Origin: an uncultured Muribaculaceae bacterium
GTDB taxonomy: Bacteria; Bacteroidota; Bacteroidia; Bacteroidales; Muribaculaceae
Assembly: GCA_910579605.1 (NCBI GenBank)
Contig: CAJTUG010000016.1
Coordinates: 16,519 to 35,271 of the forward strand
Length of the DNA: 18,753 bases
Reading direction: 5' to 3'
The notes beneath the pieces are model-generated. The model was given only the letters and a program-made list of their open reading frames with translations. It ran no database searches and was not told where the DNA came from. The position numbers were made by a program, and so were the translations under genes. Below, piece by piece: positions 7,846 through 15,127 of this stretch (its first letter is position 1; each line of letters begins with the position of its first letter).

Positions 7846-8556
7846 TTAGTCTACATAATGACAGGTTTCGCAGCGTTTCCCGAATTCGTAGGATATACCT
7901 ACACTCAGGCGCGAATACCAGTCGGTGTTTTTGTAAAACGAGCTTTTAATTGTATTGAGATCCGATAATTCAGGGCCGTCTACATGATCGCCGAAAGCCT
8001 TTGTCATGGTAAATTCTGCCATGAGGTTAAGACGTTCTTTAATTTTAAATTTAATGCCGAAAGTCATGGGGATAACAGGCATTATACTCGTGGAGCCGCC
8101 CGACGACGATAATGCAGCCCCGAAACCTACGGCAAGAAACGGAGTCCATCGGCGGAGGCGCTTGTAGGTTTCGCCGATTCCGTAGGCAAAGAAATTGAAT
8201 TCGGCGCGCGCAGTTAAATCATAAACTTGCGAGGTGAATGAATACTGGGCACCGTCGGGAAGCACATTGTTGCTGTCGGCTGTATTGCCGCTGAGTCCGA
8301 AGGTGCTGAAAGACGCTTTTATGGCCCAACGGGTATCTGGAATATACCTGAATCCCAACTCTGCGGCAAAGCCGGGATGAGCATAGAGATTGGCTGTACT
8401 GGCATCGCCAATATAGCCGCTCATTCCTAAATTCGCTCCTAAATCAAATTTATAAGGAGCTGTTTGGGCATTTGCATTTATAGCCGCAAGCAAGCATGCC
8501 ACAGCAAATATACTGCGGCAAATAACGATTGTTACGTTGCTTAGGGCTTTATTCAT
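7846..8556 (-). CDS. DUF6089-like outer-membrane beta-barrel protein
   Basis: I recognise this 236-residue protein as resembling the DUF6089 family of Bacteroidetes, found next to uppS and bamA; no function is established. It has a long signal peptide (charged start, hydrophobic run to about residue 28, cleavage near NANAQ, residue 31). The mature part shows alternating amphipathic strands with Gly and aromatic residues (FDLGANLGMSGYIGD, GFAAELGFRYIP, FLAVGFGAALSS, MTFGIKFKIKERLN, WYSRLSVGISYEF), suggesting an eight-strand-like porin barrel. The NTDWYS segment near residue 210 resembles the family. Unusually, the last eight residues contain CETCH (residues 229-233), a CxxCH pattern. The gaps to its neighbours are six and eight bases, so it is very probably in the same operon. 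Confidence 0.85.
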   Translation of the reverse strand: MNKALSNVTIVICRSIFAVACLLAAINANAQTAPYKFDLGANLGMSGYIGDASTANLYAHPGFAAELGFRYIPDTRWAIKASFSTFGLSGNTADSNNVLPDGAQYSFTSQVYDLTARAEFNFFAYGIGETYKRLRRWTPFLAVGFGAALSSSGGSTSIMPVIPMTFGIKFKIKERLNLMAEFTMTKAFGDHVDGPELSDLNTIKSSFYKNTDWYSRLSVGISYEFGKRCETCHYVD

Positions 8557-8562
8557 ATATCC

Positions 8563-10092
8563 TTAAATCAATGGCTTGAAAAGCAGACGGTTGATTGTCG
8601 CTCTCCATATTGTGTTATAAAGAACGCCTTCGGCAGATTCTCCGCCAAATACATAGATAAACGGGCATTCCCATTCTTCAACCGGTTTTGTAGCCCTACT
8701 CATGAATGGATACCATGCTTGTTCGTTCACGTTGGAAGGCAACAGATAATCGCAGGGGAATTCAACCCATTCGTCGGCATTTCGGCTGTAATATTTTTGG
8801 TTGGCTACATAGGCTTGCGATTGGCTCATGGCCGGGACTGCAGAGGGAAGCTGCATGAGTTCAGACGCTTCTGTCCATGTCATGCCGTAGTCGCGAGATT
8901 GGTACACGGTGCCATTATTAACCATACCGTTATTGCCGCCGAAAGCAAGGAGGGTAGTGTATTCGGTTACTACGAAAGTCGTTGAAACATTAAAGGTAAA
9001 GAACGGAACAAGGCACATGTCTCTGAACCCTTTAGGCAAAGGCGTGTTGCTTGTTTTTGCCCATGTGCTGCCATCATATGCCCATACATCGCTCGAGAAA
9101 GAGCCGTCGGCACAACGTCCGCCAATTACCATCATCAATTTCTGTGCACTCAATGGAAAACTTAGCGATACGGGGCGAGAGTAGCCTTCTACTGGCATAC
9201 CCGAAGGCATTTCTGTTGTGCTGCCGTCGCTCAAATCGCAGATAAACCATTTTTCCCCAACAGGGATAGTGCCTAATAGACGCTTGCCATATGCTCCTAT
9301 GAGGCTATATACTCGATAGGGAAGCTTAGTCCATGTCTTGCTGTCGGTAGACTCGTAAACCGCAAATTTACCGTCGTTAATACCGTCATCGGCAAGGATA
9401 TACAGTTTATCTTCCGAGCCGATAAAGCTTTCGGCATGTGCTCCCGAGGGTATAGTTGCTGTTTCTTTATGCCAATCTTTTTTGTTTGGGTCTTCGGCAA
9501 AAGCCATGCAATAATTCCCTTGATAAGATGTGAGGCAATAGAAACCCTTGTCTGTCCGAGCTGTACTTTGGCTGTTGGGCACGTTGAAAATAGACGGCAA
9601 AGAGCGGTTTGCAGCTCTGCTCCATGCCATGGAATCTGGCTTCACCGTGTGTACGTTTACTTTCACGGTATACTCGCGGGTAAGTACTTTGTCGTAGGAC
9701 GTTATGGCCAATTTAACCGGACCATTGGCAAAATTTATGCTGTCGGTGGAATTGGTCACGTAATTTACCGTCGTGTCTTGTCCCTTGTCTGTTTTGTAGG
9801 TAAGCGTTATGGCAGATGCCAAATCTATCGGAGTGATATTGGGCACTAATTTTTTCACCGTTGTACCATAAGGCAGCGAGTCGGGGTTGAAAATTTGAGC
9901 TGCATTCTGGTCTATGCAAAAGAATACGGTGTCAAGATTGGCCAACACTTTTTTATCTGCTTGTAGAGAAAAGTTCCCGACGGCAGCTGTCGACGAAGTC
10001 CATATTTCTGAGGAAATGTCCGACGAGTTACACCCGGCAACCGCCATTGCTGCCAATAAGGCTGCAGAGCTATATTTTATTAGTTTCTTCAT
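8563..10092 (-). CDS. DUF6242-like lipoprotein with kelch/Asp-box propeller
   Basis: The 509-residue protein of unknown function carries a lipoprotein signal (MKKLIKYSS, hydrophobic core, lipobox VAGC with the lipidated Cys21). Residues 22 to about 150 look like a beta-sandwich domain with a repeated strand pattern. The C-terminal part from about residue 155 looks like a beta-propeller: it has kelch-type double-glycine strands (VIGG near 322, AFGG near 383, VFGG near 481) and Asp-box-like turns (SRDYGMTW at 399-406, and a degenerate STDSKTW at 248-254). These features and its place ahead of a DUF6089 gene fit the DUF6242 family. The residues after Cys21 are NSSD, only weakly like an acidic surface-export signal, so a periplasmic-facing anchor is as likely as surface display. 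It is the first gene of the bam cluster and has its own promoter element. Confidence 0.82.
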   Translation of the reverse strand: MKKLIKYSSAALLAAMAVAGCNSSDISSEIWTSSTAAVGNFSLQADKKVLANLDTVFFCIDQNAAQIFNPDSLPYGTTVKKLVPNITPIDLASAITLTYKTDKGQDTTVNYVTNSTDSINFANGPVKLAITSYDKVLTREYTVKVNVHTVKPDSMAWSRAANRSLPSIFNVPNSQSTARTDKGFYCLTSYQGNYCMAFAEDPNKKDWHKETATIPSGAHAESFIGSEDKLYILADDGINDGKFAVYESTDSKTWTKLPYRVYSLIGAYGKRLLGTIPVGEKWFICDLSDGSTTEMPSGMPVEGYSRPVSLSFPLSAQKLMMVIGGRCADGSFSSDVWAYDGSTWAKTSNTPLPKGFRDMCLVPFFTFNVSTTFVVTEYTTLLAFGGNNGMVNNGTVYQSRDYGMTWTEASELMQLPSAVPAMSQSQAYVANQKYYSRNADEWVEFPCDYLLPSNVNEQAWYPFMSRATKPVEEWECPFIYVFGGESAEGVLYNTIWRATINRLLFKPLI

Positions 10093-10115
10093 TTAGTTTG
10101 CGGTATTTCAAGCTG

Positions 10116-10123
10116 CAAAATTA
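10116..10123 (-). promoter_or_regulatory. -7 promoter element of the DUF6242-bamA-ompH operon
   Basis: On the minus strand this reads TAATTTTG, an exact TAnnTTTG match, 23 bases before the DUF6242 start. A 20-base element shared with the tsaB promoter lies five bases upstream (10129-10148). Confidence 0.75.
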
Positions 10124-10128
10124 AAAAA

Positions 10129-10148
10129 TTTGGGTCAAACCATACTAA
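10129..10148 (-). promoter_or_regulatory. 20-base element shared with tsaB/yicC intergenic region (copy 1)
   Basis: The stretch matches 17859-17878 at 17 of 20 positions; the core on the minus strand is TTAGTATGGTTTG. It covers the -33 region of the DUF6242 promoter. It could be an extended -33 box or a regulator site. Confidence 0.4.
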
Positions 10149-10182
10149 CAATGAGTGATGAATTATTTGTTTTTAGTCGCAT

Positions 10183-11223
10183 TTATATGTTTTTAACGTG
10201 CTTTATCTTTTTATGCGAATAAAAATCAATGCGGTTTTCTCCCAAAAAATATGCTTTTGTCGGAATTAATGGAATTGATGGAGCCGCCGTTCTGCCATTT
10301 ATACTCAGGACTTGGGGTGATGTCTCCACATAAGCCTCATCCCATAAACCATCGGCTATAAACGACGACAATACCTTGCTTCCGCCTTCAATCAAGATCG
10401 ATGATATCCCCTCTTTTTCAAACAGATAATGAAGCAATTCCTCGTTGTTGCCGAAATCGGTTGCATGGATTGAATTCCTCGGGTCGGTAAGTAGAGTGCA
10501 GTTGGTCGTATTTAATTTATTATGACGGTCTAAAAGCACCGGTCGCGGATTGCGTCCTGCCAACGCCCTTACAGTAAGGCTCGGATTGTCGGCCAATGCT
10601 GTGTCTGCTCCCACGGCAATTGCATCTGCCATAGCGCGGCGACGATGTACTGATATACTGCTCTGTGCAGTAGAAAAACGTGCAGCCGCTTCATTCTCAT
10701 CGCGTTTGCAATCCATGAATCCATCGGAACTCTGTGCCCATTTCAGGGTGACGAAAGGTCTGCGGAGGCGCTGTGAAAGCATAAATGTTTTGTTGAGTTC
10801 TTCACTCTCTTGCGCCAGAATGCCCTCAACGACTTCAATACCGGCATCTCTAAGCATTTTGACGCCTCTGCCTGAAACTTTAGGATTAGGGTCTCCTGCT
10901 CCTACAACGACACGACCAATGCCTATGTCTATCAACATTTTAGCGCATGGTGGTGTCTTGCCGTAGTGCGAGCATGGTTCAAGCGTTACATAAATAGTGC
11001 TATCCGGCAAAAGATATTTGTCTGCCTCAGACACAGATCGTACTGCCCAGACTTCTGCATGGGGACCTCCGAAATTCCGGTGCCACCCCTCGCCTATTAT
11101 ACGCCCGTCGGGTGAGCAGATAACAGCTCCAACCATAGGATTGGGCGAAACGTAACCAGCGCCAAGCGATGCAAGATACAAGGCTCGGCGCATATATATA
11201 TCGTTAATATTAGCTATACTCAT
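10183..11223 (-). CDS. ribD: Bifunctional riboflavin deaminase/reductase RibD
   Basis: The 346-residue cytosolic enzyme carries out steps two and three of riboflavin synthesis: deamination of the diaminopyrimidine ribosylamino-phosphate, then NADPH reduction of the ribose. Residues 1 to about 145 form the zinc deaminase, with PNPMVGAV, the HAE motif (His55, Glu57) and PCSHYGKTPPC (Cys84, Cys93) as zinc ligands. Residues from about 150 form the reductase, with FVTLKWAQSSDGF, a GADTALADNPSLTVR strand-turn and LIEGGSKVLSSF. I chose the ATG at 11223 because it overlaps the ypfJ stop as ATGA and is followed at once by family sequence; an upstream in-frame ATG at 11295 adds 24 residues that only restate the ypfJ coding region in another frame. 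No other riboflavin gene is nearby. Confidence 0.95.
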   Translation of the reverse strand: MSIANINDIYMRRALYLASLGAGYVSPNPMVGAVICSPDGRIIGEGWHRNFGGPHAEVWAVRSVSEADKYLLPDSTIYVTLEPCSHYGKTPPCAKMLIDIGIGRVVVGAGDPNPKVSGRGVKMLRDAGIEVVEGILAQESEELNKTFMLSQRLRRPFVTLKWAQSSDGFMDCKRDENEAAARFSTAQSSISVHRRRAMADAIAVGADTALADNPSLTVRALAGRNPRPVLLDRHNKLNTTNCTLLTDPRNSIHATDFGNNEELLHYLFEKEGISSILIEGGSKVLSSFIADGLWDEAYVETSPQVLSINGRTAAPSIPLIPTKAYFLGENRIDFYSHKKIKHVKNI

Positions 11224-12101
11224 AGTGATGAATACGACGGGCTGAATGTATCGCCATAGTTGGGATTGCCCGTTTTGAGACCTCTGCTGAGCCAACGGAC
11301 ACGTTGCTCCGATCGGCCATGATTGAAGCTCTCAGGGATTTCCCGCCCATATGCCTTCTTTTGCAGATAATCGTCGCCAATCTTTGATGCAGCGTTTATA
11401 GCGTTCTCTACATCGCCTTCTTCAATTGAATTAAACATCTCATTGTCTAATGCAGCCCATACTCCGGCATAGAAATCTGCTTGAAGCTCCAGACGGACAC
11501 TTATTTGGTTTGCCTCAGTCTCGCTAAGTTGCGACATCCGGTTGTGGGCTTCGTCCAGGGTACCTAAGAGATATTGCACATGATGTCCTACCTCATGTGC
11601 TATTACATAGGCGTAGGCAAATTCTCCGTCGGCACCTATACTTGAATCCATGTCTTTGAAGAAATCAAGATCTATGTACACGGCTTGGTCGGCTGAGCAA
11701 TAGAATGGACCGGTCTGAGAAGTTGCATGACCACATCCCGAGTTTACAGAGCCATTGAAAAGAATCATCTTGGGCGCGCTGTATTCGCCCCAGCCCTGTC
11801 TTTGAAATTCTCTGGTCCAAACGTCTTCTGTTCCGGCAAGCACTTGAGAGGCAAAAGTGGCAAGACGCTCGTCCTCGGCAGTTGGAGTGTAATTTTCTTG
11901 AGTGCTATATTGGCTCATCATGCCACTTCCCTGCCCCATGACATTGCCCAAGACATCGCCCAGAGACCCTCCCGACAGGAGTGTCACTGCGGCCACTACT
12001 ATTATACCTACAATTCCTCCGCCAATACCAAGCTTCGTTTTACCGGAAATACCTCGGCGGTCTACCATATTGCCGCTCTGGCGGCGTCCATCCATTCTCA
12101 T
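11220..12101 (-). CDS. ypfJ: YpfJ-family neutral zinc metallopeptidase
   Basis: The 293-residue membrane-anchored protein has a short basic N-terminus followed by one glycine-rich membrane segment (about residues 25-43) and a C-terminal peptidase domain outside the cytoplasmic membrane. The zinc site is HEVGHH (His169, Glu170, His173), with Glu206 in LELQADFYAG as the likely third ligand. The family-specific HGRSEQRVRW segment (261-270) is present, as is the cysteine-containing SGCGHATSQTGPFYC stretch (121-135). The fold and motifs match the YpfJ/KPN_02809 family, whose substrates are not known. The gene lies 50 bases after ssb, and its stop overlaps the ribD start as ATGA. Confidence 0.93.
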   Translation of the reverse strand: MRMDGRRQSGNMVDRRGISGKTKLGIGGGIVGIIVVAAVTLLSGGSLGDVLGNVMGQGSGMMSQYSTQENYTPTAEDERLATFASQVLAGTEDVWTREFQRQGWGEYSAPKMILFNGSVNSGCGHATSQTGPFYCSADQAVYIDLDFFKDMDSSIGADGEFAYAYVIAHEVGHHVQYLLGTLDEAHNRMSQLSETEANQISVRLELQADFYAGVWAALDNEMFNSIEEGDVENAINAASKIGDDYLQKKAYGREIPESFNHGRSEQRVRWLSRGLKTGNPNYGDTFSPSYSSL

Positions 12102-12133
12102 AACCGTAGTTTTTTAGTTTAAAAAGATAACCT

Positions 12134-12159
12134 CCCGATAAGCTAAAAAGTTCATCGGG
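12134..12159 (-). other. Hairpin spanning the ssb stop
   Basis: CCCGAT (12134-12139) pairs with ATCGGG (12154-12159), with partial inner pairing. On the minus strand it begins inside the last codons of ssb and is followed seven bases later by five T (12121-12125). It could be a weak terminator or attenuator between ssb and ypfJ. The T-run is also part of TATCTTTT, one base short of a -7 element. Confidence 0.4.
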
Positions 12160-12481
12160 GCAAAAACTCGAATGAATCAACGTAGATTTCCGTGATACTG
12201 CGTTTTATGGCATTATGGTCTTCCCAAGTGCGCGTACGTATTTTCCCTTCTAAAAGAAGACGGCTACCCTTGCGGATGTACTTTTCCGCATATTCTGCCG
12301 CCCGTCCCCACATCACTATATTGTGCCACTCCGTAAGCTCGACTTCTGTCTCTGTGCCGTCGGCACCGCGCGAGCGGCGGCGTTCGTTGGTGGCGAGCGA
12401 AAATTCTGCTATAGGAGTACCGTCGGCCATCCTCATTTTAGGATCGCGGCCAACATTACCCATCAAAATTACTTTATTCAT
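12152..12481 (-). CDS. ssb: Short single-stranded DNA-binding protein
   Basis: The 109-residue protein is an OB-fold SSB: MNKVILMGNVGRDPKMR, FSLATNERRR, TEWHNIVMWGRAAEYAEKYIRKGSRLLLEGKIRTRTW and the closing TEIYVDSFEFL strand are classic. It ends right at the fold (residue 109). The usual Gly/Pro/Gln-rich linker and the acidic Asp-Asp-x-Pro-Phe tip, which recruit repair and replication partners in canonical SSB, are absent. The stop codon is followed by ordinary intergenic sequence, with no sign of a frameshift having removed a tail. It is probably a secondary SSB, with the main chromosomal copy elsewhere. Its ATG overlaps the proC stop as ATGA, so it should be translationally coupled to proC. 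Confidence 0.93.
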   Translation of the reverse strand: MNKVILMGNVGRDPKMRMADGTPIAEFSLATNERRRSRGADGTETEVELTEWHNIVMWGRAAEYAEKYIRKGSRLLLEGKIRTRTWEDHNAIKRSITEIYVDSFEFLPR

Positions 12482-13287
12482 TTCACTGCTGCTTTGATTC
12501 CGGCCAATACAGCCTTGCTGAAGCCGTTGTTTTCCATTTCATTTAGCCCCTTTATGGTAAGCCCTCCCGGGGTAGTAACGCTATCCACAAGCTCTTCGGC
12601 ATGTGGTCGGCGTCCGTTCTCTTTGTGCTCGAGCATAGCGGCGGTTCCGCTCAGAACAGCTGCCGTGATATCGCTTGCCTGCCACGGCGATAAGCCCAGT
12701 TCAACTCCGGCTTCGGTGCAAGCCCTCACATAGCGCAATGCAAAAGCAATGCCACACGACGACAGCGACATTGCTGCGCCGAAAAGACGTTCTTCAATCT
12801 CAATACACACACCCGTAGCCGACAGAAGATTCTTTACAGTTGAAATTTCTTCTGTGCTGAGGCCGCTGGATGCCAAGAGATTAACGGACTTGCCCAATTT
12901 TGCAGCTATATTTGGCAAAATACGTAGTAGTTTCGGTTTAGAAATAAAAGGTTTTAATGTCGCTTCCATTTGCGATATGCTCACCGACGCAGCTGCCGAT
13001 GCCACTATGGCGTGGCTTGAAGACAAAAGAGGCCCGGCCGATTCCAACCACGACTCCACTGCGTGGCCTTCTATGCAGATCAAAACAATATCTGGTTTCA
13101 AAGAAAATGCAGTTGCCAAATCAGTGGTACACTGCATATCTTCACGGCCAAGGTACCGCTCAAGTCGTTTTGCCGACCGGTTGTAGAGGATTACCTTGGC
13201 TCCGCCAGTGCTCATGCCGCAAGCCATGGCGCCTCCAATGTTTCCTGAACCTACAACGAGTACTCTTATTTCTTGATTATTATCCAT
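12478..13287 (-). CDS. proC: Pyrroline-5-carboxylate reductase
   Basis: The 269-residue cytosolic enzyme reduces pyrroline-5-carboxylate to proline with NAD(P)H. The N-terminal Rossmann fold carries the dinucleotide-binding VVGSGNIGGAMACG motif (11-24) and a NRSAKRLERY segment. The LRILPNIAAKLGKSV stretch (120-134) matches the conserved RxxPN region. The C-terminal helical dimerisation domain ends with the signature SVTTPGGLTIKGLNEME (236-251). The length is typical. The start is 43 bases after the ClC gene with no promoter element visible, and its stop overlaps the ssb start, so it sits inside the long tsaB-ribD run. No other proline gene is adjacent. Confidence 0.95.
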   Translation of the reverse strand: MDNNQEIRVLVVGSGNIGGAMACGMSTGGAKVILYNRSAKRLERYLGREDMQCTTDLATAFSLKPDIVLICIEGHAVESWLESAGPLLSSSHAIVASAAASVSISQMEATLKPFISKPKLLRILPNIAAKLGKSVNLLASSGLSTEEISTVKNLLSATGVCIEIEERLFGAAMSLSSCGIAFALRYVRACTEAGVELGLSPWQASDITAAVLSGTAAMLEHKENGRRPHAEELVDSVTTPGGLTIKGLNEMENNGFSKAVLAGIKAAVK

Positions 13288-13330
13288 AGTTACCTTTTTA
13301 TGCTGTTTTTATAGTTGCTACATATTCATA

Positions 13331-15127
13331 TCAGTCTTCGCAATAGTGACGGAGAACACGACGGTAGGAATTAAATATCTTACTCTTGGAGACAAACCCC
13401 ACATATTTGCCGTTTTCAACTACCGGAAGATTCCATGCGCCTGTATCGTCAAACTGCTTCATCACCGCATCCATGCTCTGGCCTATCTCTATTTTACCGG
13501 GAGGAACCGACATGAAAGTGCTGACTCTCATGCGTCGGTAAAGCTCAGGGCGGAACATGATATTACGGATGTCGTCTAAGAGGACAACCCCCACAAGCTC
13601 TTTCCTTTCATTTAGCACAGGAAAGAGGTTGCGGTTGCTTTTGCTTATGATATCCACCATGTCTTTAAGCGTCATCTTCGGATAAACAGGCAGGAAATCT
13701 GTCTCAATCAGATTGTTGACTTTTAGAAGCGTCAAAACAGCTTTGTCTTTGTGGTGCGTGAGGAGCTCGCCGCGTTTGGCAAGTCGCATGGTGTAGATAG
13801 AATATGGCTCAAAAAATTTAATTGTGCCATAAGCTATAGTACTCACTATGAGCAGCGGCAGGAAAAGATCGTATCCGCCGGTAAGTTCTGCCGTCAAGAA
13901 GATTGCCATCAACGGAGCATGCATCACCCCGCTCATCACTCCGGCCATCCCTATGAGCGCAAAGTTTTTGGTGGAAAGCTGCATGTCGAAACCCAAATGG
14001 TTCACTGCAAAAGCAAACAAGAAACCTGTCATGCAGCCCACATAGAGCGACGGCGCAAAAGTGCCGCCGACACCACCTGCTCCGTTTGTGGCAGACGTGG
14101 CAAAAGCCTTTGTCAATATTATCAATCCGATAAACAGAGCCAGAAACCATACCTGGTTGCGGTCGCTATAGAAGATTGAGCCGTTTACAATCGATGAAGT
14201 GTCTCCGGCCAGAAGCCCTACAATAGAACCGTAACCTTCACCATAGAGCGGCGGTAGGAGAAACACCAAAGCCGAGAGAATTGAGCAGCCAACCAACGTT
14301 TTAATCAGCGGATTTTTAAATCGCCCGAAAAAGTTTTCCATCATATTCATGGCTCTCGTAAAATAGAGCGACACGAAACCGCACAGAAGTCCGAGCATTA
14401 TGACATATGGTATGCGCGACGAATAAAAATTCTCTGTCTGGGCAAAGAAAAATTCAAACTCGTATCCTGTGTAGACATAAGCCATGGTAGCGCTCGTTAT
14501 AGAAGCGATAAGAAGAGGCATAACCGTCACTGTAGTGAGGTCGAGCATGAGAACCTCCAATGTGAAAAGCATGCCGGCAATAGGTGCTTTGAAAATGCCG
14601 GCTATACCGGCAGCAGCTCCACAGCCTACCAAAATCATGAGAATACGAGGCGACATTCTGAAAGTGCTCCCTATGTTGGAACCTATAGCCGCTCCGGTGA
14701 AGACTATTGGTCCTTCAGCTCCTACAGAACCGCCGAAACCTATCGTAACACTGCTGGCAAGTACCGAAGTGTAGATATTATGTTTCTTGAGACGGCTCTT
14801 GTTTTGAGAAATAGCATATAACACACGGGTAACGCCATGGCTGATGTTATCGCGCACTATAAAACGAACGTAAAGCGCCGTAATCACAACGCCAACTGCA
14901 GGAAGAAGAATGTAGAGAGGGTTCCCGGATTCTATATTAACGCTCGCTGTGAGGTTCTGAGATATGAAATGTATCAGAAACTTGAGCACTATGGCTGCAA
15001 GTCCGCTCAGGATACCTACGAAAAACGCAAGTATAAGAACGAAATTCTTCTCCTTGATATGGTGTTCCCGCCATATCAGGAAACTCATAAACCATTCTTT
15101 TATTTTTTCTTTGAGGCTTATTTTCAT
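13331..15127 (-). CDS. ClC-family chloride channel/transporter with CBS pair
   Basis: The 598-residue inner-membrane protein has a ClC core of many hydrophobic helices (about residues 30-450) and two cytoplasmic CBS domains (about 478-525 and 537-590). Anion-pathway signatures are visible: GGSVGAEGPIV with the gating glutamate Glu138, and GGTFAPSLYVG (354-364). The first filter motif, normally GSGIP, is replaced by SHGVTRV near residue 97. The position equivalent to the internal proton glutamate of E. coli ClcA (second Glu of FIIEEM) is Val192 (LFTLEVLM), as in eukaryotic ClC channels. This suggests weak or absent proton coupling, which I infer by alignment only. The CBS pair would sense adenine nucleotides. 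The start codon overlaps the stop of the upstream sugar transferase as ATGA. Confidence 0.93.
   Translation of the reverse strand: MKISLKEKIKEWFMSFLIWREHHIKEKNFVLILAFFVGILSGLAAIVLKFLIHFISQNLTASVNIESGNPLYILLPAVGVVITALYVRFIVRDNISHGVTRVLYAISQNKSRLKKHNIYTSVLASSVTIGFGGSVGAEGPIVFTGAAIGSNIGSTFRMSPRILMILVGCGAAAGIAGIFKAPIAGMLFTLEVLMLDLTTVTVMPLLIASITSATMAYVYTGYEFEFFFAQTENFYSSRIPYVIMLGLLCGFVSLYFTRAMNMMENFFGRFKNPLIKTLVGCSILSALVFLLPPLYGEGYGSIVGLLAGDTSSIVNGSIFYSDRNQVWFLALFIGLIILTKAFATSATNGAGGVGGTFAPSLYVGCMTGFLFAFAVNHLGFDMQLSTKNFALIGMAGVMSGVMHAPLMAIFLTAELTGGYDLFLPLLIVSTIAYGTIKFFEPYSIYTMRLAKRGELLTHHKDKAVLTLLKVNNLIETDFLPVYPKMTLKDMVDIISKSNRNLFPVLNERKELVGVVLLDDIRNIMFRPELYRRMRVSTFMSVPPGKIEIGQSMDAVMKQFDDTGAWNLPVVENGKYVGFVSKSKIFNSYRRVLRHYCED

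Noticed and set aside
11224..11295. 24-residue N-terminal extension of RibD
   Set aside because: It overlaps the ypfJ coding end in another frame, has no family similarity, and the ATG at 11223 forms an ATGA overlap followed by family sequence.
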